64,000 nucleotides of DNA, taken from contig NZ_JAEMUW010000003.1 of the NCBI RefSeq assembly GCF_016598485.1, positions 62,001 through 126,000 of the forward strand, given 5' to 3'. Shown here in pieces: positions 54,514-63,124 of the stretch (position 1 is its first letter; the number at the start of each line of letters is the position of its first letter). The notes beneath the pieces were generated by a model. The model saw nothing but the letters and a program-made list of their open reading frames with translations. It did not search any database and was not told the DNA's origin. Origin of the DNA: Micromonospora coerulea. GTDB lineage: Bacteria > Actinomycetota > Actinomycetes > Mycobacteriales > Micromonosporaceae. A program made the position numbers and the translations under genes.

Positions 54514-54613
54514 CGACGTCGGACCCGCCGCTCGCCTGGCCACTGGAGTCGGCCCGCGGCTCGGCCGGCCGTCCGCTCGTGCCGCCGCACCCGAGGGTGT
54601 CGGCGGGACGCTG

Positions 54614-54688
54614 TGGAGCTGATGTCGCAAACGAATCACCGCTGTGACCGCCCGGCACGGGCCTGATTCGTCTGCGACATCAGCTCCA
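54614..54688. repeat. Long imperfect palindrome (25-base arms)
   Basis: TGGAGCTGATGTCGCA plus AACGAATCA (54614-54638) pairs with 54664-54688 at 24 of 25 positions, around a 25-base loop. It could terminate transcription from either side or be a small repeat unit. Confidence 0.8.
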
Positions 54689-54689
54689 T

Positions 54690-54871
54690 AGGACCTAGGA
54701 CCTAGGACCTAGGACCTAGGACCTAGGACCTAGGACCTAGGACCTAGGACCTAGGACCTAGGACCTAGGCCCTAGGCCCGAGGCCCGAGGCCCGAGGCCC
54801 GAGGCCCGAGGCCCGAGGCCCGAGGTTTGAGGCCTGAGGCGCGAGGACCGAGGACCGAGGACCGAGGACCG
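54690..54871. repeat. Heptanucleotide minisatellite with drifting units
   Basis: Twenty-six consecutive 7-base units: eleven AGGACCT, one AGGCCCT, seven AGGCCCG, then AGGTTTG, AGGCCTG, AGGCGCG and four AGGACCG. All keep AGG in the first three positions. Each AGGACCT junction gives a CCTAGG site. Weaker AGG/CCG-rich sequence continues to about 54920. No gene covers it. Confidence 0.95.
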
Positions 54872-54959
54872 AGGGTCCGACGGTCCGAGGGTCCGAGGCC
54901 GGTGGTCTGAGGCTCGGGGCTGGTGGCTGGCGAGCCGGCCTCGCCGGGCGGTCCGGTGC

Positions 54960-56798
54960 TCAGGCGTCCAAGCCGCGCAGCACCAGCGGGAGGCGGGTGG
55001 CCGCGTTGGCCACGACCCGGACCGGGACGCCCCAGTCCTGTCGGGTCAGGTGGCAGGCGGCGTGCTCGACGTCGGCGTCGCAGGTGGCCGCCTGGGCGGT
55101 CACCTGGAGGACCCCGCCAGCCACCTCGCCGTTGAGCACCAGTCGGCGGGACAGGTCCGTCGTCGTCCCCGCGCCCTCGATCAGCAGCTCGGGCGGGGTC
55201 GCCGAGACCACCAGCCGGGTCGACGGCCCGTACGTCTCATCCAGTTTCTGGCCCGGCGCGGGCGTGAAGATCACGTCGAGCGTCACCTCGCCCGCCGCCA
55301 CGTCGGTCGGCTTTCGCTCGGCCCGGTGCCGGGGCCCGTCCACGGTGCTGGCGCCGGCTGCGGAGAGCGCGCCCGGGGCCAACCGGGTCAGCCGGTGCGC
55401 GGCGGACTCCACCACCAGCACCGCACCCTCGGCCGTGACCACCAGGTCGCTCGGCTCGGCCAGCCCGTCCGCGACCGTGGCGACCTGGTTGGTCTCCGGG
55501 TCGTAGCGGCGGACCGCGCCGTTGTACGTGTCGGCGATGAGCACCGAGCCGTCCGGCAGCGCGCACACTCCCAGCGGATGCTGGAGCAGCGCCTGGTCGG
55601 CCGGGCCGTCGACGTGACCGAAGTCGAAGAGCCCCTGCCCCACCGAGGTGCCCATGACGCCGTTCTCGACGTACCGCACGGCGCTGGTCTCGCTGTCCGC
55701 GATCCAGAGCCGGGCGCCGTCGGTCGAGACGGAGAGGCCGGAGGGCTGGGCCATCCACACGTCCGGCAGTGGGCCGTCCCGCAGCGCCTCGACCGTGGTG
55801 CCCGCGTACATGCCGGCGGTCCGGCGGATCGGGTCGAACCACCAGAGCTGGTGGATGCCGGCCATGGCGATGACGACCTTGTCGTCGTACCAGGCCACGT
55901 CCCACGGGGAGGAGAGGTCGACGGAGCGGGCGTCATGGGCGTGGTCGTCGACCGTCGACCGCCACTGCCGGCCGGTGCCGGCCACCGTGACCACCTCGCC
56001 GGTGTCCAGCCGCAGCCCGCGCAGCAGGTGGTTGACCGTGTCCGCGACGACCACGTCGTACCCGGCCACCTCGGCGACGTGCTCCGGAAGCAGGCAGAGC
56101 CCCTGCGGCTCCGAGAAGGTCGCGGTCTCGGCCGGGCCGTCCGCGTGGCCCCGGGCGCCGGTGCCGATCCGGCGGACCAGCTTCTCACCGTCCGGCGCCA
56201 GTTCCACCAGCGAGTGCCGGGCCGAGTCCGAGACCAGCAGGTTGCCGCCGTCGAGCGCCACGGCCTTGCCGGGGAAGCGCAGCGTGGTGTCCGGCTCGGC
56301 CGGCGGGACGTACGGGCCGTCGCCACGGTGCAGGGTGCCCTTCGCCTCGTGGTCGGCGATCAGCGCCTCGATCAGCCGGGCCAAGCCCTCCGCGTGCCCC
56401 TCGCCGGCCATCGTGGCCACCACGTAACCCTCGGGGTCGACCACCGACAGGGTCGGCCAGGCTTTCGCCGCGTACTGCTGCCACATGTCCAGCTCGGGGT
56501 CGTCCAGCACCGGGTGGTGCACGCCGTACCGCTCGACGGCCGCGGCCAGCGCGTCCGCGTCCTTCTCGTGCTCGAACTTCGGCGAGTGCACGCCGATCAC
56601 GACCAGCACGTCGCCGTACTTCTCCTCGAGCGGGCGCAGCTCGTCGAGCACGTGCAGGCAGTTGATGCAGCAGAAGGTCCAGAAATCTAGGATGACGCAA
56701 CGACCTCGTAGGTCCCGCAATGTCAGGTTTCGTCCGCCTGTGTTCAGCCAAGCGCGCCCGCGAAGCTCGGGAGCCCGTACCCGTGGTGCAGAGGTCAT
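54960..56798 (-). CDS. Thioredoxin-like NHL-repeat protein, with an element-supplied 5' end
   Basis: 612 residues: a thioredoxin-like domain (about 1-160) with redox motif WTFCCINCLHVLDEL (CCINC), six or so NHL repeats forming a propeller (AEGVPRRIG-type units such as ADTVNHLLRGLRLDTGEVVT and IADTYNGAVRRYDPETNQVA) and a C-terminal beta domain ending with cysteines. It is an NHLRC2-like protein of unknown substrate. The first 38 codons come from an integrated element: base use changes (CTA, GAT, CGT) and the original version remains as a stub at 59040-59153. Confidence 0.88.
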   Translation of the reverse strand: MTSAPRVRAPELRGRAWLNTGGRNLTLRDLRGRCVILDFWTFCCINCLHVLDELRPLEEKYGDVLVVIGVHSPKFEHEKDADALAAAVERYGVHHPVLDDPELDMWQQYAAKAWPTLSVVDPEGYVVATMAGEGHAEGLARLIEALIADHEAKGTLHRGDGPYVPPAEPDTTLRFPGKAVALDGGNLLVSDSARHSLVELAPDGEKLVRRIGTGARGHADGPAETATFSEPQGLCLLPEHVAEVAGYDVVVADTVNHLLRGLRLDTGEVVTVAGTGRQWRSTVDDHAHDARSVDLSSPWDVAWYDDKVVIAMAGIHQLWWFDPIRRTAGMYAGTTVEALRDGPLPDVWMAQPSGLSVSTDGARLWIADSETSAVRYVENGVMGTSVGQGLFDFGHVDGPADQALLQHPLGVCALPDGSVLIADTYNGAVRRYDPETNQVATVADGLAEPSDLVVTAEGAVLVVESAAHRLTRLAPGALSAAGASTVDGPRHRAERKPTDVAAGEVTLDVIFTPAPGQKLDETYGPSTRLVVSATPPELLIEGAGTTTDLSRRLVLNGEVAGGVLQVTAQAATCDADVEHAACHLTRQDWGVPVRVVANAATRLPLVLRGLDA

Positions 56799-57038
56799 GC
56801 GGTCAAGCCTGCCACGCCACGGAAAACGCCGTGAGAGGCCCCAGAATGTGCAAGAGCCTCGGCCCCAGCTAGTGCCGGGGGCCGGGGCGAACGGCCGGGA
56901 GAAGTGGCAATACGGTCGGCGGTTGGCCTTACGCGACGAGAACGATCGCCAGTCGAAGTAACCGCGCCCGTCGTGGACGTGGACGAGGCTACGCGGGGCG
57001 ACGCTCGTGGAGCTCGCCGCGGCTCGAGGGCCGGCAGG

Positions 57039-57182
57039 TCAGGCGCCGGGGCGTTGGCGGCGGCTGGTCGGGACGGGTCGGCAGGCCGGGCGCGGCGCGG
57101 GCCGGGCCTCGCCCAGCTCGTCGGCGATCCACGCGCAGAGGGCGTTGATGAGGTCGGCGGGCCATCGGGGCGGCTCGGTCAC
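57039..57182 (-). CDS. Small element-encoded protein
   Basis: 47 residues from GTG 57182, 7 bases after a strong AAAGGAG: TEPPRWPADLINALCAWIAD then ELGEA and a Pro/Arg-rich tail. No family recognised. It lies downstream of the serine recombinase in the same direction, a place where directionality factors are often found. The good ribosome site is the main support. Confidence 0.55.
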   Translation of the reverse strand: MTEPPRWPADLINALCAWIADELGEARPAPRPACRPVPTSRRQRPGA

Positions 57183-57244
57183 GGCGTGCTCCTTTGTGGG
57201 CCCGAGGGGCCGCCAGCGTACCCGCGCAGCGGGCGTCCCAGAGG

Positions 57245-57346
57245 TCAGAATCCGAACCGCTCGCGCTCGCTGGGCGGCGTCGGCTCCTGTTCGACGGCGT
57301 CGCGCATCCGTTGCCGCAGCAACGCGCGGACCAACGCGGGCCGCAC
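57245..57346 (-). CDS. Possible very small ORF between recombinase and the 47-residue gene
   Basis: The frame directly after the recombinase stop reads like protein (FIYERRPGFPGWDTSPQTF, RALLRQRMRDAVEQEP, SERERFGF) and ends at 57245. No start codon lies near the recombinase stop; GTG 57346 would give 33 residues. It may instead be the lost end of a longer gene. Confidence 0.3.
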   Translation of the reverse strand: MRPALVRALLRQRMRDAVEQEPTPPSERERFGF

Positions 57347-57442
57347 GAAGGTCTGCGGCGACGTGTCCCACCCCGGGAATCCGGGCCGGCGTTCATAAAT
57401 GAACGCGCGCGCGGCGAGCCAGGGGGTGGGCGGGCTGTGGGG

Positions 57443-58987
57443 TCAGTCGACCGGCGCGGGCGCGGGCTCGTCGGCCCAGGTGAAGCGGAGGCGCGCGGCG
57501 GGGTCGAATCGCACGCCCCGGCGGCCGTTTGCGGGTAGGACCGTTACGGCGTTCAGGGCCAGGCCGAGGAGGTCGCGCCGGTCGGGGACCGTGGCGACGT
57601 CCCATGCTTCGCGGGCTAGGACCGGGTCGAGTAGCGGGCTGATATCGGCCTCGGGCAGGGGGAACTCGGCGAGGTTGCGGCGCAGTCCGGCAACGCGGGT
57701 GGTCAGCCGTTCGTGTAAACGCGTCCAGCGCTGGACCGCCTCGGGGCCGACGAACTCACCGCGCAGATAGCGGGCGTCTTCGAGGTCGACCAGGGCTGCG
57801 TTAGCGTCGTCCAGCGCGGCCGTGATGGTCGCTCGCTCGCGGATCACGTCCGGGTCGTGGCGAGCTACCCACCGCTCGGCCACGGCGTCTAGCAGCGGGT
57901 CGCCGGGCTCAGTCGCGGCAAGTCGGCCGATGAACGCGGCGACCACGGCGCGATCTACGGCGTCGACAAAGGCCGTGGTGTGTGCCGGGCACGGGCGGCC
58001 CTGGCGGCGGGCCTGGCAGACGTAGGACCGGCCAGCGACGGACATGCGGCCCCCGCAGCCTCCGCACCGCAGGTAGCCGGTCAGGAGGTGCGACACCTCG
58101 GCCCGCACGCCGCGATTGCGGCCCGTCAGGTCGGCGGCGGTGCGCTGTTCGAGGATGCGGACGGCCTGCAGTTGCTCGGCCGGCGTGAAGATTCCCCGGC
58201 CGACCTCGACGGTCTCGCCGGTCTCGGGGTCGCGCCACGGGATCACCTTCGCCGTGTACTTGCCGTCGCGCTTGACGGTCTCGGGCAGTAGCCCGGCGAA
58301 CGCGGGCGACTTCAGGAGGTATGACAGCGTCCCGACGCCCCAGTTACCCCCGCGCGGGGACGGGATCTCGCGGGCGTTCAGGTCGCGGGCGATCCTGACT
58401 AGCGGCTCGCCGGTCAGCGCACGCTCGGCGATCTCCCGGGCAGTCGGCGCGGTGTGCGGGTCGTGGTCTAGCCGGCCGTCCGCGGCGACGGCGAGGCCGT
58501 AGGGCGGCTGTCCGCCGATCCAGCGGCCGAGGTTGCGTAGGTGGGCCTTCGCCGACGCGACGCGAAGACCGATGTTCGCGGACTCGCTGCGGGCGACTTC
58601 CGACAGCAACGCGAGGACTAGGCGCGCCTGCGCGTGCGACGTGTCTAGGCCGTCCTGTACGAAGACGATCCGGCCGTCGACCTTCTCGACGTCGTCGAGG
58701 ACCTGGCCGACCTGGCCCATGCCACGCCGCGAGAGGCGGTCTACTTTCCAAACGACCAGCGTCCCGACGGTGCCGGTCGTGAGGGCGGATACGGCGGCGT
58801 CAAACCCGGCGCGGTCTACCGCCTTGTAGCCGGACCGGCCCCGGTCGATGTGGACGGTGCGGACCTCTAGGCCGTTGCGCGCGGCCCAGGCGCGACAGTC
58901 GGCCTCTTGGCGCTCGATCGCGGTCTTGCCTTCGCGGTCGAGGCTGAGACGTAGGTACAGGTCGGCGAGGTGTTCATGGTGCGACAC
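57443..58987 (-). CDS. Large serine recombinase (site-specific integrase)
   Basis: 514 residues. Resolvase domain about 1-150 with catalytic Ser15 in YLRLSLDREGKT and the Arg-rich VVWKVDRLSRRGMGQVG; recombinase domain about 160-270 (GGQPPYGLAV, LNAREIPSPRGGNWGVGTLS); zinc ribbon LRCGGCGGRMSVAGRSYVC with a second Cys pair; coiled-coil around 390-450. It joins attP and attB by a 2-base staggered cut. GTG 58987 is the start. TTGCAA and TTAACG 17 bases apart upstream may be its promoter. Full length, so likely active. Confidence 0.93.
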   Translation of the reverse strand: MSHHEHLADLYLRLSLDREGKTAIERQEADCRAWAARNGLEVRTVHIDRGRSGYKAVDRAGFDAAVSALTTGTVGTLVVWKVDRLSRRGMGQVGQVLDDVEKVDGRIVFVQDGLDTSHAQARLVLALLSEVARSESANIGLRVASAKAHLRNLGRWIGGQPPYGLAVAADGRLDHDPHTAPTAREIAERALTGEPLVRIARDLNAREIPSPRGGNWGVGTLSYLLKSPAFAGLLPETVKRDGKYTAKVIPWRDPETGETVEVGRGIFTPAEQLQAVRILEQRTAADLTGRNRGVRAEVSHLLTGYLRCGGCGGRMSVAGRSYVCQARRQGRPCPAHTTAFVDAVDRAVVAAFIGRLAATEPGDPLLDAVAERWVARHDPDVIRERATITAALDDANAALVDLEDARYLRGEFVGPEAVQRWTRLHERLTTRVAGLRRNLAEFPLPEADISPLLDPVLAREAWDVATVPDRRDLLGLALNAVTVLPANGRRGVRFDPAARLRFTWADEPAPAPVD

Positions 58988-59039
58988 GCCGAGGACGTTA
59001 AGCGTTCGGTGAGGCGAGTTGCAAGCTTCTTCCAGGAAA

Positions 59040-59153
59040 TCAGAAGTCCAGCAGGACGATCTTGCCGCGCAGGTCGGCCAGCTTGAGGTCCCGGCCGCCG
59101 GTATTCAGCCAGCCCCGACCGCGCAGCTCAGGGGCCCGTACTCGTGCACTCAT
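59040..59153 (-). pseudogene. Orphaned original 5' end of the NHL/thioredoxin gene
   Basis: ATG 59153 opens MSARVRAPELRGRGWLNTGG and then RDLKLADLRGKIVLLDF with a TGA made by the junction (37 codons). It matches residues 5-39 of the gene at 54960-56798 (RVRAPELRGRAWLNTGGRNL). It probably keeps the original promoter and makes only a short peptide. Confidence 0.88.
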
Positions 59154-59270
59154 GCCCTCAGTCTGCCGGACCGGACCGCCCGGACCGGCCGGCACCCCAC
59201 GCGGGCTCGATCACACCCGAAGACGACGGCGGGGCCACGGATCACCGTGGCCCCGCCGTCGAGGAGTTGA

Positions 59271-62200
59271 CTACTTGGCGGCTGGCTTCAGGCAGAGCAC
59301 CCGATTGGCGCCCTCGCCCGGCAGCACCACGTGCGGCTGGGTCGGGTCGGCGCACTTGTCCTGGGCGTCGACCCTCGAGACGACGGTGAAGGCGCCCTGC
59401 TCGCCGCAGTCGGCGGCGACCGCGCCCCCGCCGGACTGCTTCACGCAGGAGCCCACCGCCGGGTCGAAGCCGGCCGGCTTGTCATCCCCGCCGACCTTGC
59501 CGAGCAGCGTGAGCAGGCCGAGCGGAACGGCCAGGATCAGCACCGCCGCGATCAGCACGACGGCCAGCACCCGACCGTTGCGCACCTTCGGCGTCGGCGC
59601 CTCGGTCTTCGGCTCGGCGTCCGGCTTGAACGCGTCGAAGCGACCCTGCTCCGGCTTCCCGCCCAGGCTCTGCTGCCAGGCCGGCGGCGCCTGCTGGGGC
59701 GGCGGCGGGAAGGCCGGCGGGAACCCGCCCTGGCCCTGCTCGTGCATCGTCCCCGGACCCTGACCGGGCACCGCGACGGAGGCGCGGCCACCGGCCGGCC
59801 CGCCGAACGGGTCACCCGGTCCGCCCTGGCCCGCGAACGGGTCACCGTGCCCACCCGGGCCGGGCTGGCCGCCGAAGGGAACGTGGTGTCCCGGGCCCGC
59901 GTACGGCTCGCCCGGGCCGCCGAACTGGTTGCCCGGACCGCCGTGGCCGCCGCCCGGCCCACCGAACTGGTCGCCGGGACGCTCACCGTTGTGCGGGTGC
60001 ACCCCGTTGGCCGGGCGGTTGTTGGCGACCGGATCCACGAAGGACGGTACGCCGGGCGGGAACGGCGGCGGACCGGCGGGCGACGACGGCGCGGCCGGCG
60101 CCTCGGCGAAGCCCTGCGGCCCGGCCGGGCGGCCCTGCTCGTCGAAGCCGGACTGCGGACCGGGCTCGTCGAACCGCCCCTGCGGGCCGTGGTCGTCGAA
60201 CCGCCCCTGCGGGCCCTGCTCGTCAAACCGCACCTGCGGGCCGTGGTCGTCGAACCGCACCTGCGGGCCGTGGTCGTCGAACCGCCCCTGCGGGCCCTGC
60301 TCGTCGAACCGGGGCCGCGAGCCCTGCTCCTCGAACCGGGGCTGGGCGCCCTGGTCGTCGAAGCGCTGGCCGCCCTGCTCCGGCTGGTCGTTCGGGCCGT
60401 TCTGCTCGGCGGCCTCCTCCGGCTCCGGGCGGCTCGGCCGGCCGTACACCCGGGGCTGCGGGGCCGGCGAGCCGGCGGGCAGCAGGGCCTGGTCGGTCGG
60501 GGGTGTCACCCGGCTGGCCAGCGGCACCGACGCGCTGGCGGAGACGGCGCCCGCCTCCGGCGAGACCCGCGGTGCGGGTACGGCCGGTCCGGCCGGCGAC
60601 TGCGGCTCCTGGTGTGCCTCGGCCGCGCCCCAGCCGGGAGCGGCACCCGACTGCTCCGAGTCGTACGGCTGCGGGTCCCGACCGGCCGGCTCGGCGTGCG
60701 CCTCGGCGGCCGGGGCGAACTGCGCCGGCGGGACGTAGTCGGCGGGTGGCGCGGCGGCCAGGCTGGCCCCCGGCACCCGCTGCTCCTGCGGCGGCAGCGG
60801 TACGGCGTTGGCCGGTGAGATGCCGGGGCCCGGTGCCGGCTGGTAGACCGGCGACTCCTCGGCCCGGCCCGGCTCCCAGCCGTTGGACTGCGGCGCGGCG
60901 GATTCCGCCTCGGCGGACCGGCCCCACACCTCGCTGGCCGGCCAAGGCTCGGCGTCCGGGACGGCCGGGCGTTCGCCCCGGGCCCACTGCGGTGCGTCGT
61001 CCTGGTTGGCGTCCCACGCCGGTGGACCGTCGGGAGAGGGCACCGAGGCAGTGGCCCGGGCGGCCGCGGGCTCGGCTGGCGTCCAGCCACCCGCCTCCGG
61101 CCGGTCGTTCGGCGCCGCAGTGGCCGCGCCCCAGGCCCCGGGCTGCGCCGGCTCGCTGGCCGCGCCCCAGGCCCCGGACTGCGCCGGCTCGCCGGCGGCG
61201 GGCCGGTCCTGCTGCTGCGGCACGCCGGCCGCGCCGCTCCAGCCGCCGGCCGGACGCTGGTCGTCCGGCGCGCCCCAGGGCTGCTGCGGCTGCTCGGTGT
61301 GGCTGGCCGCCCGCCCGGCGGCCCAGCCTCCGGAGCGGTCCGGGTCGTCGTCGCGCGGCCCGGCGGAGGCGGCTTCCCAATTGCCGGCGCGGCCGGCGTC
61401 GTCCTGCTGCGGGGTGGCCCAACCGCGGGCCGGCTCCGCCTCCTCCGGCCGGGTGCCGGTGTGCCAGCCGCCCGAGTTGGCGGGATCGTCCTGCTGGTCC
61501 GGGTTGCCCGCGGCCCAGCCGCCGGAGCGGTTCGGGTCGTTCGGCGGGGACCACGGCTCGTTCGGCTGCCCGGCCGGGGCGGGGACCTGCGCGGCGGCGC
61601 GGGCGGTGGGCGGGGCGGAGGCCCAGGCGGGGGCGGCGGGCTGGCCGCCCTGCTGGCCCCAGGCCGGCTGGTCGTCCTGAGCCGGGGCGCCCCAGCCGCC
61701 CGAGCGGGCCGGGTCGTCCTGCTGCTGCGCGGCGGCCCCGACGGCCCAGCCGTCGGAGCGGTCGTCCTGGCTGGCGGGAGCGGCGTTCCAGCCGCCGGAG
61801 CTGGCGGAACCGTCCTGCTGGTGGGCCGGCGCGCCGTTCCAGCCGCCGGAGCGGGCCGGGTCGTCGTGCGGCTGGCCCGCCGGGGCGGGCACCTGGGCTG
61901 CGCCCCGGGCGCCCTGCTCGGCACCCTGGGCCCAGGCCGGCTGTTCGCCGCGGGCGGGGGGAGTCCAGGCGGGACCGTTCTGCTCGGGTGGCGTCTCCCA
62001 CGCGGGCGGGGACTGCTCGCCCTGCTGGTGCGACGGGTTGCCGGCGGGCGCGGAGGCGGCGGCCCAGGCCGGGCCGGGCTGCTCCGGAGCGGCCCACGCG
62101 GGCTGGGGCGAACCGCCCCAGGCGCCGCCGGGTTCGGTCTGCTGTGGCGCCTGCGCGGTACCCCAGGAGGGGGCCGCCAGTTGGCCGCCCGACTGCGCCC

Positions 62201-62417
62201 ACGCGGGGGCGGGGGACTGGTCGTCCTGCCCGGCCCAGGCGGGGGCCGGCTGGCTCGGCCCGCCGGCCGGCGGTGGCGGCGCCCAGCCGAGGTCGGGGGC
62301 GTTCGGGTACCCGTTGTCCTGTTGCGCCGGCTGGTCGCCGTACGGCGCCGGTCCGCCGGCGCCCGGCGACACCTCGCCCGGCTCCTGGCCGGGGCGGTGC
62401 GGGGCCTCGGACGTCAT
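59271..62417 (-). CDS. Very long repetitive membrane protein with an LppU-like C-terminal domain
   Basis: 1048 residues. The first 900 or so are low-complexity, rich in Pro, Gln, Gly, Ala and Trp, with two repeat types: SGGW-containing units (ARSGGWNGAPA-like, more than ten) and FDxxGP units (RFDDHGPQVRFDEQGPQGRF). A single membrane helix (VLAVVLIAAVLILAVPLGLL) lies about 90 residues from the end. The small outer domain has four cysteines (GSCVKQSGG, VAADCGEQG, DKCADP, RVLCLKP), like SCO3897/LppU proteins. ATG 62417 has GGAGGAGG upstream. Probably an envelope protein with a large intracellular disordered region. Confidence 0.85.
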   Translation of the reverse strand: MTSEAPHRPGQEPGEVSPGAGGPAPYGDQPAQQDNGYPNAPDLGWAPPPPAGGPSQPAPAWAGQDDQSPAPAWAQSGGQLAAPSWGTAQAPQQTEPGGAWGGSPQPAWAAPEQPGPAWAAASAPAGNPSHQQGEQSPPAWETPPEQNGPAWTPPARGEQPAWAQGAEQGARGAAQVPAPAGQPHDDPARSGGWNGAPAHQQDGSASSGGWNAAPASQDDRSDGWAVGAAAQQQDDPARSGGWGAPAQDDQPAWGQQGGQPAAPAWASAPPTARAAAQVPAPAGQPNEPWSPPNDPNRSGGWAAGNPDQQDDPANSGGWHTGTRPEEAEPARGWATPQQDDAGRAGNWEAASAGPRDDDPDRSGGWAAGRAASHTEQPQQPWGAPDDQRPAGGWSGAAGVPQQQDRPAAGEPAQSGAWGAASEPAQPGAWGAATAAPNDRPEAGGWTPAEPAAARATASVPSPDGPPAWDANQDDAPQWARGERPAVPDAEPWPASEVWGRSAEAESAAPQSNGWEPGRAEESPVYQPAPGPGISPANAVPLPPQEQRVPGASLAAAPPADYVPPAQFAPAAEAHAEPAGRDPQPYDSEQSGAAPGWGAAEAHQEPQSPAGPAVPAPRVSPEAGAVSASASVPLASRVTPPTDQALLPAGSPAPQPRVYGRPSRPEPEEAAEQNGPNDQPEQGGQRFDDQGAQPRFEEQGSRPRFDEQGPQGRFDDHGPQVRFDDHGPQVRFDEQGPQGRFDDHGPQGRFDEPGPQSGFDEQGRPAGPQGFAEAPAAPSSPAGPPPFPPGVPSFVDPVANNRPANGVHPHNGERPGDQFGGPGGGHGGPGNQFGGPGEPYAGPGHHVPFGGQPGPGGHGDPFAGQGGPGDPFGGPAGGRASVAVPGQGPGTMHEQGQGGFPPAFPPPPQQAPPAWQQSLGGKPEQGRFDAFKPDAEPKTEAPTPKVRNGRVLAVVLIAAVLILAVPLGLLTLLGKVGGDDKPAGFDPAVGSCVKQSGGGAVAADCGEQGAFTVVSRVDAQDKCADPTQPHVVLPGEGANRVLCLKPAAK

Positions 62418-62701
62418 GGGTGCGCCTCCTCCATCACATGTCGGCCGCCGATGCCGATCGGGACCGTCGGCATGGTTGCCGGCGTCGCCGGCTGGTACCG
62501 GCCGTGCGGGCTCCCCGCACCGTATCCGGTGGCCGCCCGGAGGCGCCCGGGGAGCACCGGCCGTCACTCACCGTTGCCGGACGGTGTCGATCGGCTTCTA
62601 TCGGCGCGATCTGCTCCGGGGCGGATGGGTGGCGACCGAGCCCCACCGTACCGGGCGGTGCGCCGAGGTGGAATCCCGGTCTCATCACCCTCAAACGCCG
62701 A
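62418..62701. other. Gene-free 5' region of the repetitive membrane protein gene
   Basis: The stretch holds the ribosome site of the long gene and no supported CDS. Its upstream limit is the terminator at 62702. Confidence 0.5.
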
Positions 62702-62729
62702 AGACCCGCCCGGCGTGCCGGGCGGGTCT
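62702..62729 (-). terminator. Terminator after the 45-residue small protein gene
   Basis: Perfect 13-base arms AGACCCGCCCGGC / GCCGGGCGGGTCT with a 2-base centre. Confidence 0.8.
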
Positions 62730-62763
62730 CCGAACTGGAGGAGGTGAGGAATGTCGTGGAGCG

Positions 62764-62901
62764 TCAGCTCATGTGACGCTGGGCGATGGCGAGAAGCTCC
62801 TCGCGGACCGCGGGCGAGTTGGCCGAACGCAGCGCGTGCTCGATGGCGCGGGCACGGCGGTTGGCGTCGCGGCGGCTGCGGATTCGCTCGATCATGCTCA
62901 T
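62764..62901 (-). CDS. Small basic helical protein, conserved-looking
   Basis: 45 residues: MSMIERIRSRRDANRRARAI then EHALRSANSPAVREELLAIA and QRHMS. It has an excellent AGGAGGAG 9 bases before ATG 62901 and its own terminator, so it is a real gene in spite of its size. The helical basic pattern is common to a small-protein group in actinobacteria, as I recall. Function unknown; nucleic-acid or protein binding is possible. Confidence 0.75.
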   Translation of the reverse strand: MSMIERIRSRRDANRRARAIEHALRSANSPAVREELLAIAQRHMS

Positions 62902-63063
62902 CTGGGTTTCTCCTCCTGGCTATTCGGTTGTCAGCCCCTTGATGTCTCTATTGAAGCGCATCACGCCGCCAACTTCCATCGATTATTAGGTGAGCTGAAC
63001 CACGGACCTAAGGATCGTAGGTTGCAGCGGGGCTGCGCCGACGATTTCTTCCCCCCAACGGCA

Positions 63064-63105
63064 ACGGCCGGTGTGCCGGGCGTTAACCCGTGGCACACCG
63101 GCCGT
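63064..63105 (-). terminator. Terminator after the E2 gene
   Basis: ACGGCCGGTGTGCC (63064-63077) pairs perfectly with GGCACACCGGCCGT (63092-63105) around a 14-base loop. Confidence 0.85.
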
Positions 63106-63124
63106 GGCCTGGTGTCGAGGACCG

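Larger units (their letters stand above)
56680..59045. mobile_element. Serine-recombinase element inserted in the NHL/thioredoxin gene
   Basis: A block of about 2.37 kb bounded by a shared TTCTG (minus strand) at 56680-56684 and 59041-59045, each preceded by GAT or GAC. Left of it the gene continues as WTFCC; right of it the old 5' end ends DF then TGA. It carries the recombinase gene, two small ORFs and a replacement start of the target gene. The 56799-57038 stretch has no gene and must hold the new promoter. Confidence 0.8.

Noticed and set aside
54690..54871. CRISPR array
   Set aside because: Units of 7 bases are contiguous without spacers, and there are no cas genes.
59600..62300. CRISPR-like or tandem non-coding repeats
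   Set aside because: The periodicity follows codons of one long reading frame with a start, membrane helix and Cys domain, so it is protein repeat coding.
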